Shown piece after piece: positions 44,220 through 53,487 of a DNA stretch of 64,000 nucleotides; within the stretch, counting starts at the first letter, position 1, and each line of letters starts with the position of its first letter. The notes beneath the pieces were generated by a model. That model saw only the letters and a list, made by a program, of their open reading frames with translations. It was not told the DNA's origin and made no database searches. The stretch is from Flavobacteriaceae bacterium GF1. GTDB taxonomy: Bacteria; Bacteroidota; Bacteroidia; Flavobacteriales; Flavobacteriaceae. A program made the translations under genes and the position numbers. Where the stretch lies: NCBI GenBank assembly GCA_009797885.1, contig WNKP01000008.1:124001-188000 (forward strand). Reading direction: 5' to 3'.

Positions 44220-45221
44220 TTGAAGGTAGCTATCGCGATACTGAACTGGAACGGGGCCGAACTGTTGAAACGGTTCCTCCCGAGTGTTTTGGAATTTTCC
44301 GAAGGTGCGGATATCTATGTCATAGACAATGCCTCTACAGACGATTCGGTCAGTGTTCTCAAAGAAAAGTTTCCAGAGGTGCATGTGGTCCAAAATGACA
44401 AAAACCATGGATTCGCCGGAGGGTATAATCTTGGTCTCAAATCAATAGACGCCGATATTTATTGTCTTTTAAACTCTGATGTCGAGGTTACCAAAAACTG
44501 GTTGCCCCCGATTTTGGAACAATTTAAAACCAACCGGGACCTTGCCATAGCCCAACCCAAGATCCTGGATTTGAACAACCCGACCTATTTTGAGTATGCC
44601 GGGGCAGCTGGAGGCTTTATTGACAAGTTGGGCTATCCCTTTTGTAGGGGGCGTATTTTCCAGGCATTGGAAAAAGACCAGGGGCAGTACAACGATATCA
44701 AGGAGGTTTTCTGGGCGACCGGGGCCTGTATGTTCATTAGAAGTGCCGTTTTTAAGGAGCTCCAAGGTTTTGATGACGATTATTTTGCGCATCAAGAGGA
44801 AATCGATCTTTGTTGGCGGGCAAAAAACAATGGACATGCCGTGTATTATATTGGCCATAGTGAGGTGTTCCATATGGGAGGTTTTACATTGGAGAACTCC
44901 AATCCCCATAAAACCTTTCTAAACTTTAGAAATTCCCTGTACACCATCACCAAAAACCTGCCGGCAAAATCCGCTTACCCCATTTTGTTTTTCCGTTTGG
45001 TGTTGGATGGGATTGCCGCACTCCGTTTTTTAGCCCAGTTTAGGGCAAGGCACGCATTTGCCATTCTTAAAGCGCACCTGAGTTTTTATCGCAACTTTTC
45101 CATGATTTACCGAAAAAGGGAAAAGACTAATTTTTTGATAAAATATTATCCTGTGAAATCTATAGTATGGTCGCACTTCGTACATCAGGTTAGCAACTAT
45201 AACATTTTAGTAAAAGATTAA
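44220..45221 (+). CDS. Glycosyltransferase family 2
   Basis: A 333-residue GT-A-fold transferase. The nucleotide-sugar site is visible: VAIAILNWNG at the start, YVIDNASTDDSV and the DxD-type LLNSDVEV. A C-terminal membrane-associated amphipathic region follows (FRLVLDGIAALRFLAQF). It probably adds sugars to a polysaccharide or lipid; the donor is unknown. The start is a TTG at 44220. Confidence 0.85.
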   Translation: MKVAIAILNWNGAELLKRFLPSVLEFSEGADIYVIDNASTDDSVSVLKEKFPEVHVVQNDKNHGFAGGYNLGLKSIDADIYCLLNSDVEVTKNWLPPILEQFKTNRDLAIAQPKILDLNNPTYFEYAGAAGGFIDKLGYPFCRGRIFQALEKDQGQYNDIKEVFWATGACMFIRSAVFKELQGFDDDYFAHQEEIDLCWRAKNNGHAVYYIGHSEVFHMGGFTLENSNPHKTFLNFRNSLYTITKNLPAKSAYPILFFRLVLDGIAALRFLAQFRARHAFAILKAHLSFYRNFSMIYRKREKTNFLIKYYPVKSIVWSHFVHQVSNYNILVKD

Positions 45222-45233
45222 CGATAGAGAAAT

Positions 45234-45262
45234 TTTGCCCAATCCGTTTTTATCTAATTTTG
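45234..45262 (+). promoter_or_regulatory. Bacteroidota promoter (-33 TTTG, -7 TAATTTTG) of ompA-like gene
   Basis: TTTG (45234-45237), 17 bases, TAATTTTG (45255-45262). Both boxes match the Bacteroidota consensus with the expected spacing. It fixes the OmpA start at 45316 rather than at the in-frame TTG at 45235, which lies inside it. Confidence 0.75.
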
Positions 45263-45315
45263 GCGGAATAATTAGGAAAAATCGTATCTATTTAACCATT
45301 GAAATATTTAGTATT

Positions 45316-46164
45316 ATGAAAAAAGTTTTTCTAGGGATGCTTGGTCTGGCCGTTTTATTGAGCTCTTGTGTTTCCCAAAAAAAATACGCGGAACTGGAGG
45401 CTAAGCATAAAGAAGCCCAGGATTTGTTGAACTCTGCTACTGTGAAACTTAATGATTGCCTGGAAGAAAAGGCAACGGCAACTTCCAAAATGAAGGCTTT
45501 GGAAGATCAAAACGCCTTCTTACGTGCCAATAACCAGGAATTGATCAACAACATGGGGGATTTGACCACCTTAACTGCAAAAGGGGCAGAAAACCTTGAA
45601 AAATCATTGGAAAGCCTTCGCGAAAAAGATTTGACCATTAGAAGACTACAAGATGCCGTGACCCGAAGGGATTCCGTTAACCTTTCTTTGGTACAGAGCC
45701 TTAAAGGTGTTTTGGGCAATTTGGATGATGAGGACATCGAAGTCAGTGTGGAAAAAGGAGTTGTTTTCGTATCCATTTCGGACAAACTTCTGTTTAGAAG
45801 CGGTAGTTATAATGTAACAAATGCTGCCAAAGAAGTGCTGGGCAAGGTGGCCAAGGTGGTAAACAACAAGCCCGATTTTGAATTTATGGTGGAAGGTCAT
45901 ACGGATGATGTACCTTACCGAAGTGGGGTATTGTTGGATAACTGGGATTTGAGTGCCAAAAGGGCAACTTCAATCGTAAGGATACTTCAAAATGATTATG
46001 GAGTGGATCCAAAACGAATGACGGCTGCTGGAAGGTCGGAATATATTCCTGTTTCTACTACAGAAAAGGCCAGGAACAGAAGGACACGTATAGTGGTACT
46101 TCCAAAATTGGATCAGTTCTACAGCATGATAGAGGAAGGAATGAAAGATCCTGCCATCAACTAG
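45316..46164 (+). CDS. OmpA-family lipoprotein
   Basis: A 282-residue outer-membrane-type lipoprotein (lipobox LLSSC, Cys18). Residues ~25-140 are a coiled coil (KHKEAQDLLNSATVKLND, LEKSLESLREKDLTIRRL), and the C-terminal ~120 residues are an OmpA peptidoglycan-binding domain (FMVEGHTDDVP, NWDLSAKRATSIVRIL, GRSEYIPVS, RNRRTRIVVLP) with the conserved Asp and Arg that contact diaminopimelate. It anchors the outer membrane to peptidoglycan. It ends in a strong terminator at 46188. Confidence 0.93.
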   Translation: MKKVFLGMLGLAVLLSSCVSQKKYAELEAKHKEAQDLLNSATVKLNDCLEEKATATSKMKALEDQNAFLRANNQELINNMGDLTTLTAKGAENLEKSLESLREKDLTIRRLQDAVTRRDSVNLSLVQSLKGVLGNLDDEDIEVSVEKGVVFVSISDKLLFRSGSYNVTNAAKEVLGKVAKVVNNKPDFEFMVEGHTDDVPYRSGVLLDNWDLSAKRATSIVRILQNDYGVDPKRMTAAGRSEYIPVSTTEKARNRRTRIVVLPKLDQFYSMIEEGMKDPAIN

Positions 46165-46187
46165 GTATTCCTAGTGGACAAGTAAAC

Positions 46188-46217
46188 AAAAAGGGCGGTC
46201 AATTGACCGCCCTTTTT
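46188..46217. terminator. Bidirectional intrinsic terminator
   Basis: A 12-base-arm palindrome AAGGGCGGTCAA/TTGACCGCCCTT (46191-46214) flanked by A and T runs lies between the converging stops at 46164 and 46221. Confidence 0.92.
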
Positions 46218-46220
46218 TGT

Positions 46221-46841
46221 TTAAAAAATATCGATGGAGCCCTTTCCTTCCCTTAGGATCAAGGGTTCCCCATCGGAAAGGTCGACGATGGTAGAGGCCA
46301 CGTTATCCCCATATCCCCCATCGATGACAATATCCACGAGATTTTGCCATTTCTCAAAAATAAGTTCCGGATCTGTGGTGTATTCCAGGACATCATCTTC
46401 GTCATGTATGGAAGTGGAAACAATGGGATTTCCAAGAGCCTTCACCAAACTGGTAACAATGGAATTGTTTGGCACACGAATCCCCACCGTTTTCTTTTTT
46501 TTGAAATCCTTTGGAAGATTGTTGTTGCCGGGCAATACAAAAGTATACGGGCCGGGAAGGGCCCGCTTCAATATCTTAAAGGTCGCGGTATCTATTTGCC
46601 GCACATAGTCCGAAAGATTACTTAAATCCGCACAAACAAAAGACCAGTTGGCCTTGGAAAGTTTTACGCCCTTTATGCGGGCAATCTTTTCCAGGGCCTT
46701 TGTATTGGTAATATCGCAACCCAAACCATAAACCGTATCCGTTGGGTAAATGATCAGTCCTCCTTTTTTAAGGACGGATACTACTTCGGCAACCTTTTTG
46801 GGGTCCGGATTTTCTTCATACAACCTAATGAACCTAGCCAC
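46221..46841 (-). CDS. L-threonylcarbamoyladenylate synthase (Sua5/YrdC/YciO family)
   Basis: A 206-residue YrdC-fold protein. GGLIIYPTDTVYGLGCDITN is the ATP and bicarbonate-binding core, and RALPGPYTFVLPG and TVGIRVPNN are the rest of the signature. Enzymes of this family make threonylcarbamoyl-AMP for the t6A base of ANN-reading tRNAs; YciO paralogues differ slightly. Start is GTG at 46841, four to eight bases from a minus-strand TAAATTTG at 46849-46856, so the transcript may be nearly leaderless. Confidence 0.85.
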   Translation of the reverse strand: MARFIRLYEENPDPKKVAEVVSVLKKGGLIIYPTDTVYGLGCDITNTKALEKIARIKGVKLSKANWSFVCADLSNLSDYVRQIDTATFKILKRALPGPYTFVLPGNNNLPKDFKKKKTVGIRVPNNSIVTSLVKALGNPIVSTSIHDEDDVLEYTTDPELIFEKWQNLVDIVIDGGYGDNVASTIVDLSDGEPLILREGKGSIDIF

Positions 46842-46848
46842 TAATTCC

Positions 46849-46856
46849 CAAATTTA
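46849..46856 (-). promoter_or_regulatory. -7 promoter element, nearly leaderless
   Basis: Read on the minus strand, TAAATTTG (an exact TAnnTTTG). The predicted RNA start falls within a few bases of the GTG at 46841. Confidence 0.4.
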
Positions 46857-46934
46857 GAGTTGTACGTTTTTTAGTACAGATCATATACTTTAATCATTTT
46901 CTAATCGTTTTTAGATTGTCCCAAATGAATCATT

Positions 46935-48761
46935 ATGAACAGTATTAGGGGAAGAATACTACTTGCTTTTTTAGCATTGTGCCTATTGGTAACCCCTTTC
47001 GTAATTTTTTCGTACAGCTCCCACAAAAAAGTCAATAGGGCGAAGTACTTTAAGGAGCAGGTCGTTTTTTTCAATATTAACCGCTTAAAAGCGGCCAGTG
47101 CATTCTCCAATGTCCTAGATACTGATACTAAGATAGATTCTTTTTACCTATCTGGAAGCACAAAAAACCTGAAACGTTACAAAAACTATGTAGGGGTTGC
47201 GGATGATGCCCTCCATGTAGTAAAATCGTCCGAATTTTCACGGGATACCCTTGTAAGTGGAAGGCTCGATGCCATCCAGAGGAATATTGAAGCGCTACAA
47301 TCCATCATAGATACCGTCCTTGCCTTACAAGTAAAAAGGGGATTCAAGGATTTTGGCCTTGAAGGGAACATGAGGCAACATATCCATAGCCTGGAAAATG
47401 TTGACGGCATCACCTTGGCAGAAAACCTGATGTTGCGCAGACACGAAAAAGATTTTTTTCTCAGGGACGACCCCATCTATACCCAATTACTAAATAAAAA
47501 ATCGGATTCCATTATACAAAGGATGTCCGCAAATACCGAAAAAAATCAAAAATCAATAGACGTCCTTAAAAACTACCAGAAGAGTTTTAATGCCATTGTA
47601 TCCCTCGAGCGCGAAATCGGAAACGAGAACAGTGGATATGTAAGGGAAATTTATGCTTTGGACCGAAAGTTGGACCATGGGATAAACCAGCTCTATCAAA
47701 TAGTGGATACTAATCTGCAACTGTTGACCAATAGTATCCGTTCGTACATCGTGCTCTTTTTTGTGATTACGGTAGTTTTTGCAATACTCTTCAGTATCTT
47801 TTTCTCGGGGCATATTTCAATTCCATTACAGCGTTTGGTAACGGACATGGACTATATAACCGAAAAAAACTTTGAAGGGGGCCTAATGGTACAACCGGGA
47901 ATAAACGTCAGTGAGATCAACAAGCTTACCTCGACCTATAATTCGCTGATTGCAAAAATACGCCATCAAATTGTTGACCTTAATGAAAACAATAAGGCAC
48001 TCAATGGATTGAATGTAAAGCTTAAGGAGTCAGAAGAGGAATTAAAGGAAGCCTCCAGGGTAAAGGACAAATTTTTCTCCATAATCTCCCATGATCTAAG
48101 GGGGCATACCAGCAATGTACTTTCCCTTGCCAAAATTCTTGATGAAGAGTCCGCCTTAAGTGAAAAAGAAAAAACAGTTTTCACCAAGTATCTGGTGGAT
48201 TCCTCACAAAACCTTCAACTTTTATTGGATAATCTTCTCAACTGGGCCAAGACTCAGATGAACGATCATGATATGTCCAAAAAAGCGTTCCATGTAAGTA
48301 AGCTTATTGAGGGCAACATGACACTGTTCAAAGACAATGCCCTACGAAAGGGCGTCGCTATGGAATTTGAAAACAGTAAGGTCTCAAAGGCATTTGCCGA
48401 TAAGGATATGATGGATTTTGTGATACGGAACCTTCTTTCCAATGCGTTGAAGTTCACGACCAAAGGAGATATGGTAACATTCCGTCTTTCGGAGAAGGAC
48501 AATTATATAGCAATCAGTATTTCAGATACCGGAGTGGGAATGACCGAAAAACAAATGGATACCCTGATGAACGCCAATGCAGAAGGCTATACCACCAAAG
48601 GAACACAGAACGAAATTGGAACCGGACTTGGCTTTTCCATTTGTAAGGATTTTGTGGAGCGAAATGGAGGTAAAATCAATATTTCCTCCGAACGTGGTGC
48701 AGGTAGTGTCTTTTCGTTTACGGTTCCTACCAGCCTAACCCGGGAAAGCATTCTTTCTTAA
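46935..48761 (+). CDS. Sensor histidine kinase
   Basis: A 608-residue membrane kinase: TM1 ~10-28 (LLAFLALCLLVTPFVIF), a helical sensor region of chemoreceptor-like character (residues ~40-270), TM2 ~276-295 (IVLFFVITVVFAILFSIFF), HAMP (ISIPLQRLVTDMDYITE), coiled coil, and kinase core. The phosphoacceptor is His386 in SIISHDLRGH; the ATP lid has DTGVGM and GTGLGFSICKDF. There is no response regulator beside it, so it is orphan here. It converges on uvrD with a four-base overlap of stops. Confidence 0.92.
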   Translation: MNSIRGRILLAFLALCLLVTPFVIFSYSSHKKVNRAKYFKEQVVFFNINRLKAASAFSNVLDTDTKIDSFYLSGSTKNLKRYKNYVGVADDALHVVKSSEFSRDTLVSGRLDAIQRNIEALQSIIDTVLALQVKRGFKDFGLEGNMRQHIHSLENVDGITLAENLMLRRHEKDFFLRDDPIYTQLLNKKSDSIIQRMSANTEKNQKSIDVLKNYQKSFNAIVSLEREIGNENSGYVREIYALDRKLDHGINQLYQIVDTNLQLLTNSIRSYIVLFFVITVVFAILFSIFFSGHISIPLQRLVTDMDYITEKNFEGGLMVQPGINVSEINKLTSTYNSLIAKIRHQIVDLNENNKALNGLNVKLKESEEELKEASRVKDKFFSIISHDLRGHTSNVLSLAKILDEESALSEKEKTVFTKYLVDSSQNLQLLLDNLLNWAKTQMNDHDMSKKAFHVSKLIEGNMTLFKDNALRKGVAMEFENSKVSKAFADKDMMDFVIRNLLSNALKFTTKGDMVTFRLSEKDNYIAISISDTGVGMTEKQMDTLMNANAEGYTTKGTQNEIGTGLGFSICKDFVERNGGKINISSERGAGSVFSFTVPTSLTRESILS

Positions 48762-51082
48762 CCATCAATCACCTCTAACTTCGCAAAGCGCAGCAACAAT
48801 TTCTTCACATCCCCCCTTTCGAACTGTATTTCTGCTTTTTTATCGTTTCCAACTCCCTCTATTTTCAATACTTTGCCCTTTCCAAAACGGGTGTGGTTCA
48901 CCATGCTACCTATGGCTAAATCCAGTGTTCCGGAAGAGGTGTGATCGGGGTTGCCAAGATTTGGTTTTAACTTCCTAAGTTTCCTTAACTGGTTTTCCGA
49001 AGGCTGGGGACCGGAAGGTGGTGTTCCATTTTTAGGTTTTACTTGACGTAACTTGGTTTTATCCACTTCTCCCCAAATATCATTGCCAATTAGGGATTTA
49101 TAGCGATAGCCATCAGTAATGGGCGTTAGATTTTCAATATATTGTTCATCGATCTCCTCCAAAAACCGACTGGGTTCGGCATCGATCAATTTTCCCCAGC
49201 GATACCGATTGCGCGTGTAGGTAAGATACGCCTGTTTTTCGGCCCTCGTCAAGGCCACATAAAAGAGGCGGCGTTCCTCTTCCAGTTCACTTCGGGTATT
49301 CATGCTCATGGCCGAGGGGAACAGCTCCTCTTCCATTCCAACAATATAGACAAAGGGAAATTCCAATCCTTTGGCCAAGTGAATGGTCATTAAAGCCACC
49401 CTATCGTCATCCCCAATGTCCTTATCCATATCGGTCGCCAATGCCACATCTTCCAAAAATTCGGTAAGACTGCCCGTGGCCTCTGCCAATTCCTTCTGGC
49501 CTTCCACAAAATCCTGGATACCATTGAGCAATTCCTCGATATTTTCCAATCGTCCTATGCCCTCTGGCGTACCATCCTTCTTAAATTCCAACAACAGTCC
49601 CGTCTTTTTGGCCACGTGTTCCGCAAGGACAAAGGCATCTGCACTTTCGTTTAGGATTTGGAAGCTCTTGATCATGGTAACAAAATCCCCAAGCTTGTTT
49701 TTGGTACCGGAATTGATCTTCAGGTCCAGCGTATCCAAACGTTCCATGACCTCAAATATCGAACGGTCGTAATGATTGGCGGCAACGGTCAATTTGTCCA
49801 CTGTCGTTTGTCCAATACCCCTGGACGGGAAGTTAATGACCCGTTTTAAGGCCTCTTCGTCCTTGGGATTTACAACCAATCTTAAATAGGCAAGAACATC
49901 CTTTATTTCCTTCCGTTGGTAAAATGACAGCCCACCGTAAATGCGATAGGGAATGTCCTTTTTTCTTAGGGCATCTTCAATGGCCCTGGATTGTGAATTG
50001 GTTCGATACAAAACCGCAAACGCGCCATTTCCAAGTTGTTGTTGCATTTTGTTCTCAAAAATGGAACTGGCCACATATCGGCCCTCTTCAGCATCCGTAT
50101 CACTTCGATGTATTTTTATTTTGTTACCATCATCATTGGCCGTCCATACCACCTTCTCCAATTGGTTTTTGTTTTTGGCGATAATGGAATTGGCCGCATT
50201 GACAATGTTTTTTGTGGAACGGTAGTTTTGTTCCAGACGGTATACGCCAACATCATCATAATCCCTTTGGAAATTGAGGATGTTGCTGATATTGGCACCA
50301 CGGAACGAATAAATACTTTGCGCATCATCCCCCACCACACAAATGTTTTGATAACGGTCCGCCAATGCCCTAACGATTAAGTATTGTGAGTGATTGGTGT
50401 CCTGATACTCATCCACCAATATATATTTAAACCGTTCCTGGTACTTCATGAGCACTTCCGGAAAACGGTTCAGCAGTTCATTGGTGCGCAGCAGGAGATC
50501 GTCAAAATCCATGGCTCCCGCCTTAAAACAACGATCCACATAGTTTTGGTAAATCTCGCCCATCCTCGGACGCTTGGCCATGGCATCCCCTTCCATCAAT
50601 TCAGGATTCTGAAAATACGCCTTAACGGTAATCAGGCTGTTCTTATAGGAAGAAATCCTATTTTGGATTTGTTTGTACTTGTAAATATCCTTGTCCAGGC
50701 CCATTTCCTTAATAATGGAAGCAATTAAACGTTGGGAGTCCTGGGTATCGTAAATGGTAAAGTTGCTTGGAAAGCCCAATTTATCACCATCATAACGCAA
50801 CAAGCGGGCAAAAATGGAATGGAAGGTACCCATCCAAAGGTTTTTCGCTTCGGAGGCGCCTACAATATTGGCAATACGCTTTTTCATCTCGCGCGCCGCT
50901 TTGTTGGTAAAGGTCAATGCCAAAATATTAAAGGAATCCACCCCTTGCTCCATTAAATGTGCAATGCGATAGGTCAATACCCTGGTTTTTCCGGAACCGG
51001 CACCAGCTATGACCATAAGTGGACCCTCTTTGTGTAGCACGGGACTCCGTTGGGCATCATTTAGTTCATCCAGATATGACAT
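48758..51082 (-). CDS. UvrD/PcrA-type DNA helicase
   Basis: A 774-residue superfamily I helicase. Motifs: Walker A AGAGSGKTRVLTYR, LTFTNKAAREMKKR, FRGANISNILNFQRDYD with preceding VDEYQDTNHSQ, YRSTKNIVNAAN, VALMTIHLAKGLEFP and VALTRAEKQAYLTYTR. The C-terminal MVNHTRFGKGKVLKIEG barrel is the RNA polymerase-binding Tudor-like domain of PcrA. Acts in nucleotide-excision and mismatch repair and in removing RNA polymerase. Converges on the sensor kinase gene. Confidence 0.95.
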   Translation of the reverse strand: MSYLDELNDAQRSPVLHKEGPLMVIAGAGSGKTRVLTYRIAHLMEQGVDSFNILALTFTNKAAREMKKRIANIVGASEAKNLWMGTFHSIFARLLRYDGDKLGFPSNFTIYDTQDSQRLIASIIKEMGLDKDIYKYKQIQNRISSYKNSLITVKAYFQNPELMEGDAMAKRPRMGEIYQNYVDRCFKAGAMDFDDLLLRTNELLNRFPEVLMKYQERFKYILVDEYQDTNHSQYLIVRALADRYQNICVVGDDAQSIYSFRGANISNILNFQRDYDDVGVYRLEQNYRSTKNIVNAANSIIAKNKNQLEKVVWTANDDGNKIKIHRSDTDAEEGRYVASSIFENKMQQQLGNGAFAVLYRTNSQSRAIEDALRKKDIPYRIYGGLSFYQRKEIKDVLAYLRLVVNPKDEEALKRVINFPSRGIGQTTVDKLTVAANHYDRSIFEVMERLDTLDLKINSGTKNKLGDFVTMIKSFQILNESADAFVLAEHVAKKTGLLLEFKKDGTPEGIGRLENIEELLNGIQDFVEGQKELAEATGSLTEFLEDVALATDMDKDIGDDDRVALMTIHLAKGLEFPFVYIVGMEEELFPSAMSMNTRSELEEERRLFYVALTRAEKQAYLTYTRNRYRWGKLIDAEPSRFLEEIDEQYIENLTPITDGYRYKSLIGNDIWGEVDKTKLRQVKPKNGTPPSGPQPSENQLRKLRKLKPNLGNPDHTSSGTLDLAIGSMVNHTRFGKGKVLKIEGVGNDKKAEIQFERGDVKKLLLRFAKLEVIDG

Positions 51083-51195
51083 TGATCCTTCCTTAAACTG
51101 AAGAGGTGAAATTAGCCATTAATTGGAGTTTCAAAAAATGTAACCTTCAATATTTTTACACAGTCGATGTGAGCCTAAGAATTTCGGGGAGCTCT

Positions 51196-51387
51196 GGTTG
51201 AGGGTTAAAGGTTAAAGGTTAAAGGTTGAGAGTTAAGGGTCAAGAATTAGGATGCACAATGGGGCAAGTGTTGTGTCTCATATCCCATATCCCATATCCC
51301 ATATCTCATGTCTTGTGTCTTGTGTCTTGTGTCTTGACTCTTAACTCTTGACTCTTGACTCTTGACTCTTGTTTCTTAGCTCTTGCA
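51196..51387. repeat. Two tracts of heptanucleotide repeats
   Basis: Left tract (51196-51251): seven-base units GGTTGAG, GGTTAAA x3, GGTTGAG, AGTTAAG, GGTCAAG, AATTAGG. Right tract (51276-51387): sixteen units including TCTCATA, TCCCATA x3, TCTCATG, TCTTGTG x3, TCTTGAC, TCTTAAC, TCTTGAC x3 and three variants. All units are seven bases long. The left units read on the other strand (CTTGACC, CTTAACT) resemble the right tract, so the two are inverted with respect to each other around a 24-base centre. No gene overlaps it, and it ends 59 bases before the DsrE-like ATG. Confidence 0.9.
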
Positions 51388-51446
51388 GCACAACGGTAGT
51401 GCCCCCATGATGGTTCATTTGAATTCCATTTAATATCTTAGGCATC

Positions 51447-51986
51447 ATGAAACCATTACTTCGCGTTCTTGTACTCAGTATGCTCTTGACATATACCGGA
51501 AAAGCCCAGGAAAAGAAAACCGGTCCCATAATTAAGGACTATGGAAAGGTGTGGGCCATTACCTCCCCAGATTACAAAATTGAAGCGGATGCTGAATTCA
51601 AGGTGGTATTTGATATCATGGATAGTCCCGAAGATACTTCCAAACGCAATGGAAGTATTGAAACCGCCGCTCGTTTTTTGAATATGCATGCCCAAAGTGG
51701 GGTGTCTCCTGAAAATATGAAAGTTGCCCTTGTAGTACACAATAAGGCATCCAAGGATATCATCACCAACCAAGCCTATCAAAAACGTTTTGGAGTGGAA
51801 AATCCCAATGCCGAAATGGTGCAGCAATTGCTGGATGCCGGGGTCGAATTTATTTTTTGTGGGCAATCATCACTATCCCGAGATTTTCCGAGACAGGAAA
51901 CCATGGAAGGCGTGCAGCTTTCCCTCTCGGCAATGACAGCCCTAATACAGTTACAAAACAATGGATATCGCCTGATAAAATTTTAA
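51447..51986 (+). CDS. Secreted DsrE-family protein
   Basis: A 179-residue protein with a signal peptide (SMLLTYTGKAQ) and a DsrE/DsrF-like alpha/beta fold: KVVFDIMDSPEDTSKRNGSI, VALVVHNKASKDII, LLDAGVEFIFCGQSSLSR. DsrE proteins carry or bind sulfur species, but the Cys here is only one (Cys in FIFCGQS), so the role is unsure. Ten bases before the M20 gene, likely the same transcript. Confidence 0.8.
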   Translation: MKPLLRVLVLSMLLTYTGKAQEKKTGPIIKDYGKVWAITSPDYKIEADAEFKVVFDIMDSPEDTSKRNGSIETAARFLNMHAQSGVSPENMKVALVVHNKASKDIITNQAYQKRFGVENPNAEMVQQLLDAGVEFIFCGQSSLSRDFPRQETMEGVQLSLSAMTALIQLQNNGYRLIKF

Positions 51987-51996
51987 ACACTCGATC

Positions 51997-53277
51997 ATGA
52001 AAATTAAAACTACAGTACTGTTATTCCTCTTTTCCTTCATGGCATTCGCGCAGGGACCAAATCTTGAAGACGATTACAAAGCCGTTGAACACAAAGTAAT
52101 AGAATGGCGGCATGACATCCATCAAAATCCGGAACTGGGGAACCGGGAATTCAGGACTGCGAAAAAAATTGCCGATCATTTGAGGTCCCTCGGGATTGAG
52201 GTCACCACAGGGGTGGCGCATACCGGGGTCGTTGGGGTCTTAAAGGGGACTAAACCCGGCAAGGTGGTAGGCCTACGCGCCGATATTGATGCACTTCCCG
52301 TGACCGAACGGAATGACCTACCCTTTAAATCTACGGTCACTTCAGAATTTTTAGGGGAAAAAGTGGGTGTAATGCACGCCTGTGGACATGATACCCATAC
52401 CGCCATCCTTATGGGTGTTGCCGAAGTATTATCCAAGAATAAGGACCAAATCAACGGGATGGTAAAATTCATTTTTCAACCTGCCGAAGAAGGGCCACCT
52501 CCCGGAGAAGAAGGTGGGGCCTTGTTGATGGTAAAGGAAGGAGTGCTAAAAAATCCTGATGTGGATGCCATATTTGGATTGCACATTAACTCCCAAACAC
52601 CGGTTGGAACCATCCGATATAAAGCAGGGGGCACCATGGCCGCGGCACAGAGTTTTACCATAACGGTAAAGGGTAAGCAAAGTCACGGTTCACAACCCTG
52701 GTCGGGTGTTGACCCCATTTTGATAAGCGCGAAAATTATTGATGGCTTACAAACCATTATAAGTCGGGAGGCCAATTTGACCAATGAGGCTGCGGTTATT
52801 ACCGTAGGTAAAATTAAAAGTGGGGTCCGGTCCAATATCATTCCGGAAACCGCAGAAATGATTGGTACCATACGAACTTTGGACTATGATATGAAAGCTC
52901 ACATCAACAAGCGGATGCAGGAGATGGTGTCCACTATCGCCAAGGCCTATGGTGGAGAGGCCACTTGTGAAATCAAGGATGCTACGGATATAACATTCAA
53001 CGACCCGGATTTGGTGGCTCAGATGTTGCCCACTTTGCAGCGCGTGGCCGGTAAGGAAAATGTGGTGAACGGCAAAGCCGTGACCGGAGCGGAGGATTTT
53101 TCCTATTTCCAAAGGGAAGTTCCTGGGTTTTATTTTTTCCTGGGCGGAATGACCCCCGGAAATACCACACCCTATCCGCACCACACCCCGGATTTTAAAA
53201 TTGACGATTCCGGTATGCAATTAGGGGTAAAGGCCATGACCGAACTTACCCTGGATTATTTGAATGCAGGGAAATAG
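51997..53277 (+). CDS. Secreted M20-family amidohydrolase
   Basis: A 426-residue M20D-type (hippurate/aminoacylase-like) hydrolase with a signal peptide (FSFMAFAQ). Metal ligands are in HACGHDTHTA (His127 first), IFQPAEEGPPPGEEG and the C-terminal EDFSYF. Such enzymes release an acyl group from N-acyl amino acids. It is the second gene after the DsrE protein. Confidence 0.9.
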   Translation: MKIKTTVLLFLFSFMAFAQGPNLEDDYKAVEHKVIEWRHDIHQNPELGNREFRTAKKIADHLRSLGIEVTTGVAHTGVVGVLKGTKPGKVVGLRADIDALPVTERNDLPFKSTVTSEFLGEKVGVMHACGHDTHTAILMGVAEVLSKNKDQINGMVKFIFQPAEEGPPPGEEGGALLMVKEGVLKNPDVDAIFGLHINSQTPVGTIRYKAGGTMAAAQSFTITVKGKQSHGSQPWSGVDPILISAKIIDGLQTIISREANLTNEAAVITVGKIKSGVRSNIIPETAEMIGTIRTLDYDMKAHINKRMQEMVSTIAKAYGGEATCEIKDATDITFNDPDLVAQMLPTLQRVAGKENVVNGKAVTGAEDFSYFQREVPGFYFFLGGMTPGNTTPYPHHTPDFKIDDSGMQLGVKAMTELTLDYLNAGK

Positions 53278-53334
53278 TATTGTTGTATTAGACGAAATCA
53301 ATAGGCATAATATCGACATCCCTGCCAATTTACA

Positions 53335-53487
53335 ATGAAAGATATTCCAGTAAATGTAGATGATGACTATCTTAGCAGCGATTTAATATCCGTTTACGGT
53401 TACGAAAAAACAAGGGTGCCGTTTAGATCTATGAAGGATGTATGGAACTGTGCCCGCCTAGGCGGTAAAACCAAAGCTTATGCATAA
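53335..53487 (+). CDS. Small protein, 50 residues, unknown
   Basis: ATG-to-TAA frame of 50 codons (MKDIPVNVDDDYLSSDL, SVYGYEKTRVPFRSMKD, then VWNCARLGGKTKAYA). Its last eight bases overlap the start of the following OmpA-like gene at 53480, so they could be translationally linked. Codon choice is normal for the window. No family is recognised; it may be a remnant or a real small protein. Confidence 0.4.
   Translation: MKDIPVNVDDDYLSSDLISVYGYEKTRVPFRSMKDVWNCARLGGKTKAYA

Noticed and set aside
51196-51387. CRISPR-like array
   Set aside because: The units are seven bases and directly adjacent, with no unique spacers and no cas genes nearby.
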